Shown: in pieces, positions 1 to 11,378 of the stretch | Numbering within the stretch: the stretch's first letter is position 1 | How the letters are laid out: every line of letters starts with the position of its first letter | Origin: Brevundimonas sp. | Lineage (GTDB): Bacteria > Pseudomonadota > Alphaproteobacteria > Caulobacterales > Caulobacteraceae | DNA length: 64,000 nt | Assembly: GCF_030682035.1 (NCBI RefSeq) | Contig: NZ_JAUXQZ010000045.1 | Coordinates: forward strand, 124,001-188,000 | Reading direction: 5' to 3' | Translations under genes and position numbers: made by a program | The notes under the pieces: model-generated | Database searches by the model: none | What the model was told of the DNA's origin: nothing | Seen by the model: the letters and a program-made list of their open reading frames with translations, nothing else

Positions 1-546
1 CTCGTCGCCGATCAGGGGATCGTCGTGGATGCCCGAGGTGAAGAAGTCGCGATAGGTGAGGTCGGCGACATTGCGCACCGTGTGGCAGACGACGACTCGA
101 TTGAAGCGAGCATAGGTGTCGGGGTCGCGCGCGACGCTGATCCAGGGGGCCAGGCCGGTGCCGGTCCCGATCAGCCACAGCCGCTCGCCGCCGGTCAGGG
201 CGTCCAGCACCAGGGTGCCGGTCGGCTTCTTGCCCATCAGCACCGTATCACCCGGCTGGATTCTTTGGAGGCGCGAGGTCAGGGGGCCGTCGGGGACCTT
301 GATCGACAGGAACTCGAGCTGCTCGTCCCAGTGCGGGCTGGCGATGGAATAGGCGCGCAAGATGGGCTTTCCTCCATCTTCCGCCGGCAGGCCGATCATC
401 ACGAACTCGCCCGAGCGGAAGCGGAAATCCTCGGGCCGGGCAATGGCGAAGCTGAACAGCTGGTCGGTCCAGTGGCGCACCCACAGCACTTCCAGTTCAT
501 GGAAGGCGGAGGCTTTCGCGGGTGCGGAGGCGGCGACGTCGGTCAT
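1..546 (-). CDS. fpr: Ferredoxin--NADP reductase, C-terminus beyond window edge
   Basis: Minus-strand translation MTDVAASAPAKASAFHELEVLWVRHWTDQLFSFAIARPEDFRFRSGEFVMIGL...RAYSIASPHWDEQLEFLSIKVPDGPLTSRLQ...LIGTGTGLAPWIS: FAD-binding RxYS and NADP-binding GTGTGLAP motifs. Open at window edge. Confidence 0.9.
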   Translation of the reverse strand, partial: MTDVAASAPAKASAFHELEVLWVRHWTDQLFSFAIARPEDFRFRSGEFVMIGLPAEDGGKPILRAYSIASPHWDEQLEFLSIKVPDGPLTSRLQRIQPGDTVLMGKKPTGTLVLDALTGGERLWLIGTGTGLAPWISVARDPDTYARFNRVVVCHTVRNVADLTYRDFFTSGIHDDPLIGDE

Positions 547-969
547 TGCGAGGCTTATTAGGGGGTGAGGGACGACGGGGGAAGGGATGCGGTGTCGCGC
601 CGGGTCTGTTGTGAGCGCGCCCCGGCGATGCTGTCTTCTCGCCCCTGATAATCGCGTCCCTTTTCGCCCCTGATCGTGTCCTTCCGCCCCTTGTCCCGGC
701 CTCATTGGCCTGACCGTCAATCGCCTGCGACCGAAGCTGACGTAGCGGTGTGCCTCAATGCGAAGACGCGGAGGCGACAGGGCTTTTTGACGGTTCGACA
801 CACATCATGGCATCAGCATCCGGTTCAACCGGCGATCCCTGCGCGGACCACCCGAAGGGTCGCTCGATCACTCGATAATTTTCCGGCGCCAGAATGTACT
901 CTCGACTCCTCCACCGCCCGTGCGGAATCGGGGATGACGCCGGCCGAAACGACCGCTAGCGTCAGCGTC

Positions 970-3306
970 ATGCGCAACAAACTCCTCGCCTCCACCCTGT
1001 TTCTCGCGGCGCTTTCGCCGTTCACCGCCGCCATGGCGCAAACGCCGGACCCGACAGTCCTGACGCCCGAGCGGGTGTTCGCCAATCCGTCGCTGGCCGG
1101 ACCGGTGGCGCGCGGCGTCAGCCTGTCGCCGGACGGCGAACTCGTGGCCTTCCTGCGTTCGCGCGAGGATGACGTGGATGTGCTGGACCTGTGGGCCGCG
1201 CCGACGGGCGAGGGCGAGCCGTTCAAGCTGATCGACGCGCGGGCGCTGGTTCCCGACGCCGGCGAACTGTCGGAGGCCGAGAAGGCCCGGCGCGAGCGGA
1301 TGCGGATCAGCCAGCGCGGCGTGGTCGAGTATTCGTGGGACGAACAGGGCCGCTATATCCTGGCCCCGCTTGAAGGCGACATCTTCCTGGCCGAACGTGA
1401 GGGCGGGGCGGTGCGCCGCTTGACCGAGACCGAGGCCGACGAGATCGACGCCAAGGTGTCGCCGATGGGCAATTTCGTCTCCTTCGTGCGCGACCAGGAT
1501 CTGGTTGTGCTGGCGCTGGACGGCAATCGCGAGACGGAGATCACCTCAGACGGCGATGGCCTGATCACCTGGGCCACAGCCGAGTTCATCGCCCAGGAGG
1601 AGATGGACCGCGACACCGGCTACTGGTGGAGCCCGGACGAACGCTACATCGCCCTGCAACGGACGGACGAGAGCACGGTCGACATTATCCCGCGCCTCGA
1701 CATCACCGGCGGCGGCGCCCGGGTTATCGAGCAGCGCTACCCGCGCGCCGGGCGGCCCAATGCGGTGGTCGAATTGTTCGTCCACGACCGCGAAAGCGGT
1801 CGGCGGACCAAGGTGGACCTGGGCGCGAACGCCGACATCTATCTGGCGCGGGTCGACTGGTCGGTTGACGGTCGCACCCTCTATGTCCAGCGCCAGTCGC
1901 GCGACCAGAAGACTCTGGACCTGCTGAGCGTCGATCCGGCCACGGGCGCGTCGCGGGTGATCCTGACCCGGACCTCGGACGCCTGGGTCTCGCTGAACGA
2001 CGACTTCCGGCCGCTGGACGACGGCCGCTTCATCTGGTCGTCGGAGGAGACGGGTTGGAAGCACCTGTATCTGTACGAGCGCGACGGGACGCTGATCCAG
2101 CCAATCACCCACGGCCCCTGGCCGGTGAAGAGCCTGGACGGCGTCAACCAGCAGACCGGCGAGGTCTTCTTCACCGCCTCGTTTGGCTATGCCGCGCGGC
2201 CCCCCGGGGTGACCGGCGGCCACAGCGCCTGTCCGCTGCCCGGCGGCCGGGTGACCATGTGCGACGTGCAGGGCGAGCGGCCGACGACCCAGCGCCTGTG
2301 GCGGGCCTCGCTGAACGAACTGCGCCAGGCCGTCGCTGTGACGTCCGACGGCGGCTGGTGGTCGGCTTCGATGAACAGGACGGGGACCGCCTTCGTCGGC
2401 AACTATACTGACCTGCAGACCCCGCCGCAGTCGGGCCTGTACCGGGCCGACGGGACCTTCGTGCGCTGGATCGAGGAGAACCGGCTCGACGCCGACCATC
2501 CCAGCTTCCCCTACGTGTCACGCCGGGGCGAGGTGACCTTCGGCACGCTGGACAGCCATGGCGAGATGCTGGTGTGGCAGATGACCACGCCGCCGGGCTT
2601 CGATCCGTCGAAACAGTATCCGGTGGTCATGCAGGTCTATGGCGGACCGTCCGGCGGCGGGGTGCGGCAGTCGTGGCAGTCGTCCACCAATCAACTGTTG
2701 ACCGAGGCCGGATACATCGTCTTCCGGCTCGATAACCGGGGCGAGGGCGACCGTTCAGCGGCTTTCAAACAGGCGCTCTATCTGCGCATGGGGCAGCCTG
2801 AGGTCGAAGATCAGGTGTTGGCTATCAACTATCTGAGAACATTGCCATACGTTGCCGGCGATCGCATCGCCATGATGGGCTGGTCCTATGGCGGGTTCAT
2901 GAGTCTGATGGCCCTGACCGAGCCCCACATGGGGCTGACATCGGCCATCGCGGGCGCGCCGCCGACCGAGTGGAGCCTGTACGACACCCACTATACCGAA
3001 CGATACATGTCGACGCCGGAAGCTAACGCCGCGGGCTATGCCGCCTCGGACGCCATTCCGCGCCTGCCGAACCTGACCGGGCGGCTGCTTTTGCTGCACG
3101 GCATGGCCGACGACAACGTCATCCTCGAGAACTCCACGCGGGTCATCGACGCGCTGCAGGCCTCGTCCATTCCCTTCGAATTGATGCTCTACCCCGGCCA
3201 GCGCCACGGCGTCCGGGGCAATGAAAGGCAGCTGCAGCAATGGCGGACGTATCTCGACTTTCTGGATCGCACGATCGGTTCAAGGGCGCCCGCCGCGCAG
3301 GACTGA
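970..3306 (+). CDS. S9 family prolyl oligopeptidase / DPP IV-like secreted peptidase
   Basis: ORF 676-3306; signal peptide at MRNKLLASTLFLAALSPFTAAMAQ suggests start at 970. DPPIV N-domain plus catalytic GWSYGGFMSL and C-terminal GQRHGV. Confidence 0.9.
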   Translation: MRNKLLASTLFLAALSPFTAAMAQTPDPTVLTPERVFANPSLAGPVARGVSLSPDGELVAFLRSREDDVDVLDLWAAPTGEGEPFKLIDARALVPDAGELSEAEKARRERMRISQRGVVEYSWDEQGRYILAPLEGDIFLAEREGGAVRRLTETEADEIDAKVSPMGNFVSFVRDQDLVVLALDGNRETEITSDGDGLITWATAEFIAQEEMDRDTGYWWSPDERYIALQRTDESTVDIIPRLDITGGGARVIEQRYPRAGRPNAVVELFVHDRESGRRTKVDLGANADIYLARVDWSVDGRTLYVQRQSRDQKTLDLLSVDPATGASRVILTRTSDAWVSLNDDFRPLDDGRFIWSSEETGWKHLYLYERDGTLIQPITHGPWPVKSLDGVNQQTGEVFFTASFGYAARPPGVTGGHSACPLPGGRVTMCDVQGERPTTQRLWRASLNELRQAVAVTSDGGWWSASMNRTGTAFVGNYTDLQTPPQSGLYRADGTFVRWIEENRLDADHPSFPYVSRRGEVTFGTLDSHGEMLVWQMTTPPGFDPSKQYPVVMQVYGGPSGGGVRQSWQSSTNQLLTEAGYIVFRLDNRGEGDRSAAFKQALYLRMGQPEVEDQVLAINYLRTLPYVAGDRIAMMGWSYGGFMSLMALTEPHMGLTSAIAGAPPTEWSLYDTHYTERYMSTPEANAAGYAASDAIPRLPNLTGRLLLLHGMADDNVILENSTRVIDALQASSIPFELMLYPGQRHGVRGNERQLQQWRTYLDFLDRTIGSRAPAAQD

Positions 3307-4874
3307 TTGCAGGGGCGGCAGGGGCCCTGACTCTGGGGGCCTGCGCCACGCCGTCCATGCCGGAGCCCGAGATTTGGGCTGCGGCCGACGCCGCGGCGGC
3401 TGACGCCACAGCCGCGGCGGATCGGGCCTTGGGAGTGACGCTGGCAGGAACGCGTTGCGAGCAGCTCTACAGAGAGCGGGGCAACGTCAGTCCTGACCAC
3501 CATGCCTATACAGATCGCTGCCGCGACGACATTGTCGGCCCGAACAGCATGATCGCGTGGGCATCGGGGATCAGCGACCGAGGCTGGATGCCAGAGGCCG
3601 GAATCAGCGGCATGCCCATCCTCCTCAAGGACAATATCGAAACCGCCGACATGCCGACCACGGCCGGTTCGCTGGCGCTGTCCGGCAACGCCCCGGGCCG
3701 CGATGCACCCATCGTCACGCGCCTGCGCGAAGCCGGCGCGGTCATCCTCGGCAAGACCAATCTGTCCGAATGGGCCAACATCCGTTCGACTAATTCCATC
3801 AGCGGCTGGAGCGCCGTCGTTGGGCAGACGCGCAATCCGTATGATCCGGCACGCACCCCCTGCGGCTCTTCGGCCGGCAGCGCGGTGGCCGTGGCCATCG
3901 GTCTGGCGCCGGCGGCCATCGGCACCGAAACCAATGGCTCCATCGTCTGCCCGGCCTCGGTGAACGGCGTGGTCGGGTTCAAGCCGACCGTGGGTCTGGT
4001 CTCGCGCACCCACATCGTGCCGATCAGCCATTCGCAGGATACGGCCGGGCCGATCGCCACCACGGTTGAGGACGCGGCGATCGTGCTGTCGGTCATCGCC
4101 GGCTCCGACCCGCTAGACCCAGCGACGGTCGAGGCCGATGCCCGCAAGGTCGACTATCGCGCCGCTTTGGACGCCGGCTCGTTGAACGGCGCGCGGATCG
4201 GGGTGATGCGGTTCCTGATCGCCAACTATTCAGCCGAAACGCAAGCCGAGTTCGAGCGGGCGCTTCAGGCGATGCGCAATGCGGGCGCCGAACTGGTCGA
4301 GATCACCGAGGGGCCGGACATGCAGGCCGTGGGCGCCAGCCTCCAGGTGTTGCTGACCGAGCTGAAGGTCGACCTGAATGCCTATCTGGCCTCGACCGAT
4401 CCCGCGCAGGTGCCGTCCCGGAGCCTGGCCGATCTGATCGCGTTCAACGCCGCCGAACCGCGCGAGACAGTGCTGTTCGGCCAGGAGTTGTTCATCCGCG
4501 CCGAGGCGACCACGGGACTGGAAGACCCGGTCTATATCGCTTCGCGGGAACGATCGCTGCGCGCTGCAGGTCCGGAGGGGATCGACCGGATGATGGCGAC
4601 CCACCGGGTGGTCGCGCTGGTCGCGCCGACGACATCGCGGGCCTGGACCAATGACCCGACTGATGACGACCGGTCCCAAGGCTCGTCCAGCTCGCTGGCG
4701 GCGGTGGCCGGCTATCCGCACCTGACCGTGCCGATGGGCTTCGACCGCGGCATGCCGGTGGGGATAAGCTTCATCGGCGGCAAATGGGACGACGCGAAGG
4801 TGCTGTCGCTGGGGTATGCCTTCGAGCAGCGGACGCGGGCGCGGCGGGCGCCGGCGCTTCAACCGGAAGGATGA
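3240..4874 (+). CDS. Amidase (amidase-signature family), lipoprotein-like N-terminus
   Basis: LLKDNIET, GSSAGSAVAVAIGLAPAAIGTETNGSI amidase signature; N-terminal hydrophobic stretch ending LGAC. True start uncertain (overlaps the preceding CDS). Confidence 0.88.
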   Translation: MADVSRLSGSHDRFKGARRAGLIAGAAGALTLGACATPSMPEPEIWAAADAAAADATAAADRALGVTLAGTRCEQLYRERGNVSPDHHAYTDRCRDDIVGPNSMIAWASGISDRGWMPEAGISGMPILLKDNIETADMPTTAGSLALSGNAPGRDAPIVTRLREAGAVILGKTNLSEWANIRSTNSISGWSAVVGQTRNPYDPARTPCGSSAGSAVAVAIGLAPAAIGTETNGSIVCPASVNGVVGFKPTVGLVSRTHIVPISHSQDTAGPIATTVEDAAIVLSVIAGSDPLDPATVEADARKVDYRAALDAGSLNGARIGVMRFLIANYSAETQAEFERALQAMRNAGAELVEITEGPDMQAVGASLQVLLTELKVDLNAYLASTDPAQVPSRSLADLIAFNAAEPRETVLFGQELFIRAEATTGLEDPVYIASRERSLRAAGPEGIDRMMATHRVVALVAPTTSRAWTNDPTDDDRSQGSSSSLAAVAGYPHLTVPMGFDRGMPVGISFIGGKWDDAKVLSLGYAFEQRTRARRAPALQPEG

Positions 4875-6391
4875 CGGGGACCATGATGATAGGCCGGATG
4901 ATCACCGCGGCGACCGCGGCCGCTCTGCTGCTCGCCGGAGCGGCGTCAGCGCAGGAAGTCTATGGCGCACGCCATGTGACGCCGCAGGAAGCCGCGACTA
5001 ACAGCCTGCTGGTCTGGGCCGATCCGCAACAGGTGGTGCGGTGGGAGGACGGAGCCGGCATCGCGGGCATGCCCATCCTTCTCAAGGACAACATCGAAAC
5101 CACCGACATGCCCACGACCGCGGGGTCGCTGGCGCTTCTCAACAACGCTCCCGGCCGGGACGCGCCTCTGGTGGCGCGGCTGAGGGCCGCCGGAGCGGTG
5201 ATCGTCGGCAAGACCAACCTGTCGGAATGGGCCAATATCCGCTCGTCCAGCTCGACCAGCGGCTGGAGCGCGGTCGGCGGACTGACCCGCAACCCGCATG
5301 CGCTGGATCGCAACGCCTGCGGCTCGTCCTCGGGCAGCGGGGCGGCGGTGGCGGCGGGGCTGGCGCCGGCGGCGATCGGGACCGAGACGGACGGGTCCAT
5401 CACCTGCCCCGCGGCGATCAACGGCATCGTCGGCTTCAAGCCGACCGTCGGCCTGGTCAGCCGCACCCACATCGTGCCGATCAGCCATTCCCAGGATACC
5501 GCCGGACCGATGACGCTGACGGTCGAGGACGCGGCCATGGTGCTGACCGTCATCGCCGGAAGCGATCCGCTGGATCCTGCCACGGTCGAGGCCGACGCAC
5601 GGAAGGTCGACTATCGCGCGGCGCTGGACGCGGGCTCGCTGCGTGGCGCGCGCATCGGCGTGATGCGATTCGCGACCGGCTATTCGAATGGCCTTGATCG
5701 CGTGTTCGAAGAGAACCTGTCCCGGTTGCGCGAAGCGGGGGCCATTCTGGTCGATATCACCCAGGGCCCCGACCCGGCCATGGACGCCGCCGAGCTGACC
5801 GTGCTGCTGACCGAGCTTAAGGTCGATTTGAACGCCTACCTCGCCTCGACCGATCCGCGGCAGGTGCAGACCCGGACCCTGGCCGACGTCATCGCCTTCA
5901 ACATCGCCGAGCCACGTGAACTGGCCCTGTTCGGGCAGGAGCTGTTCCTGCAGGCTGAGCAGACGAAGGGGCTGGACGACCCGGCCTATGTGGCGGCGCG
6001 AGCGACCTCCCTGAAGGCCGCCGGCGCCGACGGCATCGACCGGATGATGCGCGACCACGCCGTCATCGCCCTGATCGCGCCGACGACCGGCCCGGCCTGG
6101 ACGACGGATGTGGTCAACGGCGACCACTATGCCGGGGCGGCGTCCAGCATGCCGGCCATCGCCGGCTACCCGCACCTGACCGTGCCGATGGGTTTCGTGC
6201 GCGGGCTGCCGGTCGGGATGAGCTTCATCGCCGGAAAATGGGAGGACTCGAAGGTCTTGTCGCTGGGCTATGCATTCGAGCAACTGACCCATGCGCTGCG
6301 ACCGCCGACGTTCGTTCGGTCGATCGACACGATGGAGGAAAACGCGCCGCTGCTGGCCGCCGGCTCCTCGCCGGTGCGCGAGGGCGAGTAA
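4871..6391 (+). CDS. Amidase (amidase-signature family), secreted; tandem paralog of the preceding gene
   Basis: GSSSGSGAAVAAGLAPAAIGTETDGSI; signal peptide MIGRMITAATAAALLLAGAASA; ATG at 4871 overlaps the upstream TGA (ATGA). Confidence 0.88.
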   Translation: MTGTMMIGRMITAATAAALLLAGAASAQEVYGARHVTPQEAATNSLLVWADPQQVVRWEDGAGIAGMPILLKDNIETTDMPTTAGSLALLNNAPGRDAPLVARLRAAGAVIVGKTNLSEWANIRSSSSTSGWSAVGGLTRNPHALDRNACGSSSGSGAAVAAGLAPAAIGTETDGSITCPAAINGIVGFKPTVGLVSRTHIVPISHSQDTAGPMTLTVEDAAMVLTVIAGSDPLDPATVEADARKVDYRAALDAGSLRGARIGVMRFATGYSNGLDRVFEENLSRLREAGAILVDITQGPDPAMDAAELTVLLTELKVDLNAYLASTDPRQVQTRTLADVIAFNIAEPRELALFGQELFLQAEQTKGLDDPAYVAARATSLKAAGADGIDRMMRDHAVIALIAPTTGPAWTTDVVNGDHYAGAASSMPAIAGYPHLTVPMGFVRGLPVGMSFIAGKWEDSKVLSLGYAFEQLTHALRPPTFVRSIDTMEENAPLLAAGSSPVREGE

Positions 6392-6425
6392 CGCAACGTA
6401 GTCCGCAAGGCGCAGTTAAGCAGCC

Positions 6426-6902
6426 ATGGAAAAGCAGTTCGTCAAATTCGCCACGGCGACGGCCAAGGTGGCAGGCAAGCCATGGACCTTCATCGCCTGC
6501 CTGTCGATCGTGCTGATCTGGGCGGCAACCGGTCCGATCTTCAAATTCAGCGAGACCTGGCAACTGGTGATCAACACCGGCACGACCATCATCACCTTCC
6601 TGATGGTTTTCCTGATCCAGAACACCCAGAACCGCGACGGCGCGGCGATTCAGGCCAAGCTGGATGAGTTGCTGCATGCCGTCACCGCCGCCGACGAGCG
6701 GTTCATCGGCATCGAGCACCTGACCGAGAAGGATCTCGACAAGATCCTGGTCGAGGTCGAGGCCCGCGCCCAACGCCTGCACGGCGGCGATCAAATGCCG
6801 ATCGTGGCGACGCGCGCCGAGGACCTGTCGGCGGCGCCTCGCAAACCCGCGGGGAAACCGGCTGAGAAGAAGACGCCCGGTCGCCGCAAGGCGTCCCGGT
6901 GA
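6426..6902 (+). CDS. Low-affinity iron permease family protein
   Basis: Two TM segments and FLMVFLIQNTQNRDGAAIQAKLDELL, typical of this family. Confidence 0.8.
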   Translation: MEKQFVKFATATAKVAGKPWTFIACLSIVLIWAATGPIFKFSETWQLVINTGTTIITFLMVFLIQNTQNRDGAAIQAKLDELLHAVTAADERFIGIEHLTEKDLDKILVEVEARAQRLHGGDQMPIVATRAEDLSAAPRKPAGKPAEKKTPGRRKASR

Positions 6903-7174
6903 GCGGTCTGGTCGCCAACGTCGTCGGCACGGCCGCGGCCCTGTGCTCGATCACCAGCTTTGCGCCGCAGATGATCAAGATCTGGAGGGAACGCGACGCC
7001 TCCTCCGTGTCGCTGAAGACCTATTCGCTGACGGTGATCTGCTTCGTGCTGTGGACCACCTACGGCGTGCTGACCGACGCCTGGCCCATTGTCATCGCCA
7101 ATGCCTGCGCCCTGGTCATGGCCGCCGGTGTGCTGGCGATGAAGTGGTGGTTCGACGGCCCACGCTCGGCTTGA
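6899..7174 (+). CDS. SemiSWEET / PQ-loop (MtN3-like) transporter
   Basis: 91 aa, three TM; SFAPQMIKIWRERDASSVSLKTYSL PQ-loop motif; GTG start overlapping the upstream stop. Confidence 0.82.
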   Translation: MSGLVANVVGTAAALCSITSFAPQMIKIWRERDASSVSLKTYSLTVICFVLWTTYGVLTDAWPIVIANACALVMAAGVLAMKWWFDGPRSA

Positions 7175-7269
7175 GCCCGCGAACAGCCGACAACCTGCGG
7201 GCGATGCCGATGGACAGGGCGGCTCGGCTCTGAGACCGTAACGCCGTTCTGAAGGCGGGGGCCTGACCG

Positions 7270-8580
7270 ATGTTGCTCAATCGACGAGGCGCGCTGGCGG
7301 GCGCGGGCGGTCTGATGACGGCCCTGGCGACGGGCGAGGCCTGGGCGCAGGACGCGCGGCGCGTCCGAAAGGCGGCCTCCTCGCTGAGTTCCGCCGACAC
7401 CGACATCCTGGCCTTCGCCGAGGGGGTCAAGATCATGAAACGCCGGTCGGATTCCCTGTCGTGGGAGGCCCAGAACCGGCTCCATGCCCAGCGCGCCGAG
7501 CACGGCAACTGGCGGTTCCTGCCCTGGCACCGCCTGCAGGTGGCCCATATGGAACGGATCATCGCCCAGGTGACCGGGCACTCAAACTTCGCCATGCCCT
7601 ATTGGGACTGGCAGGTGGACCGCTTCCTGCCGCCGTGGGTGCTGGATCCGACATCGGCGCTCTATGAGCGTGAGCGCGACCCGGCGACTGAGACCCTCGA
7701 CTTCCAGAAAGCCCGTTTCGCCCAGAGCCGCGATGTGGCCCGCGTCGCCGACGATCGCTTCGAGACCTTCTGCGGTCGCGACCGGGCGGCGGGTCGGGTG
7801 GAAGCCTATGGCCACAACATCATCCACATGCTGGTCGGCGGCCTGATGGGGAGCACCCGAACGGCGGCGCTGGACCCGGTGTTCTGGCTGCACCACTGCA
7901 ACGTCGACCGGGTCTGGGCGACCTGGCACCAGAAGAATGGCGACCTGGCCTATCCCCGGCCGTGGAAGGACCTCTCCATGTCGGGGTTCACGGGCCCAGA
8001 TGGCCGGCAGACGGGGCGCTGGCTCGCGTCGCGCATAACCTCCACGCGCGGTCTGGGGTACCGCTACGACGCGCTCTATGCGCCATTGGTCTTCGCTTTG
8101 CCCCCGAGCGCCTTGGGCGACGGACCGGTGTCGACACGCCAGGTCTCAGTGCGGGTCGACGCCGCTGCGACCGACGACTCCCTCCGGCTGGAACTGCCCG
8201 CCGAAGTCGTGCGTCTGCTGCGCGAGTCGCCAAACAGGGTCACAGTCGAAGGCGAGGGCGTCGTGGCCTATGAGCGGTCTGAAAACCTGACGGGCCGCGC
8301 CATCGCCACCAGCGTGTTCACCGAAAAGGGTCGGGTCGATCTGGGCGTGTCGCCGACGTTTGTGCATTTCGGCATGGGCGAAGCGGGCGATCATGCCGGG
8401 CATGGCGACTACGCCCACGTCTTCACCTTCGACAGCGCCGTGGTCGAACTGGCGCGACTGACTACGGGGCCGCTCGTGATCGTATCGACGGCCCAGGACC
8501 TGCGACCAGAGGAGCAGCGGCCCCCGGTCTGCGCGGTCTCGCTCGAGGCTACGCTGACGATCACCGAATACGCGGCCTGA
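7270..8580 (+). CDS. Tyrosinase-family copper protein with twin-arginine signal
   Basis: [17 protein letters not shown] Tat-like signal; CuA-like [17 protein letters not shown]; CuB-like [10 protein letters not shown] and [19 protein letters not shown]. Confidence 0.85.
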   Translation: MLLNRRGALAGAGGLMTALATGEAWAQDARRVRKAASSLSSADTDILAFAEGVKIMKRRSDSLSWEAQNRLHAQRAEHGNWRFLPWHRLQVAHMERIIAQVTGHSNFAMPYWDWQVDRFLPPWVLDPTSALYERERDPATETLDFQKARFAQSRDVARVADDRFETFCGRDRAAGRVEAYGHNIIHMLVGGLMGSTRTAALDPVFWLHHCNVDRVWATWHQKNGDLAYPRPWKDLSMSGFTGPDGRQTGRWLASRITSTRGLGYRYDALYAPLVFALPPSALGDGPVSTRQVSVRVDAAATDDSLRLELPAEVVRLLRESPNRVTVEGEGVVAYERSENLTGRAIATSVFTEKGRVDLGVSPTFVHFGMGEAGDHAGHGDYAHVFTFDSAVVELARLTTGPLVIVSTAQDLRPEEQRPPVCAVSLEATLTITEYAA

Positions 8581-10435
8581 GGCCTCCGGCGGGCCGTTCG
8601 GCCGCTTGCGCCGCATGGACCAAGGCGACGATCCGGTCGGCTGCTTCGTCCGCTGAGCAGGCCGAGGCGTCGATCCGTAGTTCGGGCGCTTCCGGCGCCT
8701 CATAGGGGCTGTCGATGCCTGTGAAATGGCTCAACTGGCCTGCCCGCGCCTTGGCGTAGAGACCCTTCACATCCCGCGCCTCCGCCACCTCCAGGGGGAC
8801 GTCGATGAAGACCTCGATGAACTCGCCCGGCTCCATCCGCTCGCGCGCCATCCGGCGTTCCTCGCGGAAGGGCGAGATGAAGGACACCAGCACGATCAGG
8901 CCCGCGTCGGTCATCAGCCGCGCCACCTCGGCCACGCGGCGGACGTTCTCGACCCGGTCGGCGTCGGTGAAGCCGAGGTCGCGGTTCAGGCCGTGGCGGA
9001 CATTGTCGCCGTCCAGCAGCACCGAATGCAGGCCCTCGGCAAACAGCCGCTGTTCGACGCGGTTGGCGATGGTGGACTTGCCGGCGCCGGACAGGCCGGT
9101 GAACCACAGCACCAGCGGCGACTGCCGCTTCAGTGCAGCGCGATCGGTTCGGCTGACGGTCAGGGCCTGCGGATGGATGTTCGCCGCACGGCGCAGGGCG
9201 AAGCGGATCATACCGGCGCCGGCGGTCTCGTTGGTTATCCGGTCGATCAGGATGAAGCCCCCCAGGTCGCGACTGACGGCATAGGGCTCGAAGGCGACTG
9301 GCGCATCGAGCGCCAGGGTGCACAGTCCGATGTCGTTAAGGCTGAGGGTCGGCGCGGCGAGCAATTCTCCGGTATCGACATTGACCTTGTGCCGCAGGTC
9401 GCTGATCCGCGCCGCCACCGTCTCCGCGCCCAGTTTCAGCCAGTAGGACCGGCCGGGCAGCAGGGGGCGGTCGGACATCCAGACCAGATGGGCCTCGAAC
9501 TGGTCCGCGACTTCGGGTGGAGCCTCGGCGGCGGCGATCAGGTTCCCGCGCGAGACGTCCACCTCCGGCGTCAAGGTCAGGGTCACGGACTGGCCGATCC
9601 GGGCCTCGTCAAGATCACCGTCCATGGTGACGATGCGGTCGATGGTAGCGCTGACGCCCGAGGGCAGGACACGGACGGCGTCTCCCGGACGAGCCTTGCC
9701 CACGACGATCCTGCCCGCGAAGCCCCGGAAGTCCGCATTCGGCCGGCTGACGCCCTGTACCGTCATACGCAGCGGGCCGGGCGCGGCTTCAGCGAGGCCG
9801 ACGGTCTTCAGATGGGCCATCAGGCCGGGACCGGCGTACCAGGATGTCAGACCGCCCGGCGCCGAAACATTCTCGCCTGTCCGGGCGCAGGTCGGGATGG
9901 CGGTGATGTCGGTCAGGCCAATCTGGTCGGCGAAGGCGCAATAGTCGGCGACGATGGAGTCGAAGCGGCCCTGGGCTCCCTCAACCAGGTCCATCTTGTT
10001 CACCGCCAGCACGACGCGACGGACGCCCAGCAGGGCCAGAAGCCGGCTATGCCGTCGCGTCTGGGTCAGCACCCCCTTGCGCGCATCGACCAGGACGATG
10101 CCCAGGTCCGCCGTCGAGGCGGCGGTGACCATGTTGCGCGTGTACTGCTCATGCCCCGGTGTGTCGGCCAGGACGAAGCGGCGCTTGCCGATGTCGAAGA
10201 AGCGGTAGGCGACGTCGATGGTGATGCCCTGCTCGCGCTCGGCCGCCAGACCGTCGACGAGGAAGGACAGATCCGGGGAGCCGTCGAGGTCAGGCAGGGC
10301 CGCGATCTGATCGGAGGGGATCGCGCCGGCGTCGTACAACAGACGGCCGATCAGGGTCGATTTGCCATCATCAACCGAGCCGCAGGTGATCAGGCGGACG
10401 ACTTCCTTCGGGCCGATGTCATGCAGCGCCACCAT
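8561..10435 (-). CDS. cysNC: Bifunctional sulfate adenylyltransferase subunit 1 / adenylylsulfate kinase (CysNC/NodQ-type)
   Basis: GTPase motifs [23 protein letters not shown]-terminal APS kinase GLSGAGKST and [15 protein letters not shown]. Start at [11 protein letters not shown]. Confidence 0.92.
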   Translation of the reverse strand: MVALHDIGPKEVVRLITCGSVDDGKSTLIGRLLYDAGAIPSDQIAALPDLDGSPDLSFLVDGLAAEREQGITIDVAYRFFDIGKRRFVLADTPGHEQYTRNMVTAASTADLGIVLVDARKGVLTQTRRHSRLLALLGVRRVVLAVNKMDLVEGAQGRFDSIVADYCAFADQIGLTDITAIPTCARTGENVSAPGGLTSWYAGPGLMAHLKTVGLAEAAPGPLRMTVQGVSRPNADFRGFAGRIVVGKARPGDAVRVLPSGVSATIDRIVTMDGDLDEARIGQSVTLTLTPEVDVSRGNLIAAAEAPPEVADQFEAHLVWMSDRPLLPGRSYWLKLGAETVAARISDLRHKVNVDTGELLAAPTLSLNDIGLCTLALDAPVAFEPYAVSRDLGGFILIDRITNETAGAGMIRFALRRAANIHPQALTVSRTDRAALKRQSPLVLWFTGLSGAGKSTIANRVEQRLFAEGLHSVLLDGDNVRHGLNRDLGFTDADRVENVRRVAEVARLMTDAGLIVLVSFISPFREERRMARERMEPGEFIEVFIDVPLEVAEARDVKGLYAKARAGQLSHFTGIDSPYEAPEAPELRIDASACSADEAADRIVALVHAAQAAERPAGGLRPRIR

Positions 10436-11340
10436 CAGAAATAGCCCTCGCGCTTCTTCCGCTCCATCGAGGCCGACGGATCGTGGTCGATGGCCCGGCC
10501 CTGACGTTCTGACACGGAGGCCTCCGCGACCTCGCGGACCACGGCCTCGAGGGAGTCTGCATCGCTGTCGATGGCGGCGGTCAGGGGCCAGCAGCCGAGG
10601 GTGCGGAAGCGGACCCGGCGCATCCGGGCGGTCTCGCCGGGCCGCAGCGGCAGGCGATCGTCGTCGAGCATCAGCAGGGCTCCGTCGCGCTCGATCACCG
10701 GCCGGTCGGCGGCGAAATAGAGCGAGGGCAGACCGATGTTTTCGCGCTGAATGTAGCGCCAAACATCCAGCTCGATCCAGTTCGACAGGGGGAAGACCCG
10801 CACCGACTCCCCATCGTTCAGGCGGGTGTTGTAGAGGTTCCAGAGCTCGGGACGCTGGCGTTTGGGATCCCAGCCGTGCGCCGCCGTGCGAACCGAGACG
10901 ATCCGCTCCTTGGCCCGGCTCTTCTCCTCGTCGCGGCGGGCGCCACCGAAGGCCGCGTCGAACCGGCCCTCATCCAGCGCCTGTTTAAGGCCTTGGGTCT
11001 TCCACAGATCGGTGTGGACGCTCGCCCCATGATCGAACGGGTTGATGCCCTCCGCCTCGGCCTCGGGATTGCGATGAACCAGCAGCCGCATGCCCGCCGC
11101 GGCCGCGGCCTGGTCGCGGAAGACGTACATCTCGCGGAATTTCCACATCGTATCGACGTGAAGCAGGGGGAAGGGCGGCACGGCGGGGAAAAAGGCCTTG
11201 CGCGCGAGATGTAGCAGAACCGCCGAGTCCTTGCCGCCCGAGAACAGCAGCACGGGCCGTTCGCACTCGGCGACGACCTCCCGGAAAATGTGAATAGCCT
11301 CGGCCTCAAGTGCGCCAAGGACGTCGTCGTGTAGCCGCAT
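10435..11340 (-). CDS. cysD: Sulfate adenylyltransferase subunit 2
   Basis: [32 protein letters not shown]; ends [17 protein letters not shown] overlap with cysNC. Confidence 0.93.
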   Translation of the reverse strand: MRLHDDVLGALEAEAIHIFREVVAECERPVLLFSGGKDSAVLLHLARKAFFPAVPPFPLLHVDTMWKFREMYVFRDQAAAAAGMRLLVHRNPEAEAEGINPFDHGASVHTDLWKTQGLKQALDEGRFDAAFGGARRDEEKSRAKERIVSVRTAAHGWDPKRQRPELWNLYNTRLNDGESVRVFPLSNWIELDVWRYIQRENIGLPSLYFAADRPVIERDGALLMLDDDRLPLRPGETARMRRVRFRTLGCWPLTAAIDSDADSLEAVVREVAEASVSERQGRAIDHDPSASMERKKREGYF

Positions 11341-11378
11341 GGTCTAGCTGTGGCCCCCGAATCGCGCGGCGCCAACCC

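Noticed and set aside
8726-10444. 572-aa plus-strand ORF (also 12343-13869, 29560-31152, 62897-63982 and similar)
   Set aside because: Antisense to genes with strong motif support (cysNC, CoA ligase, RND permease, cysS).
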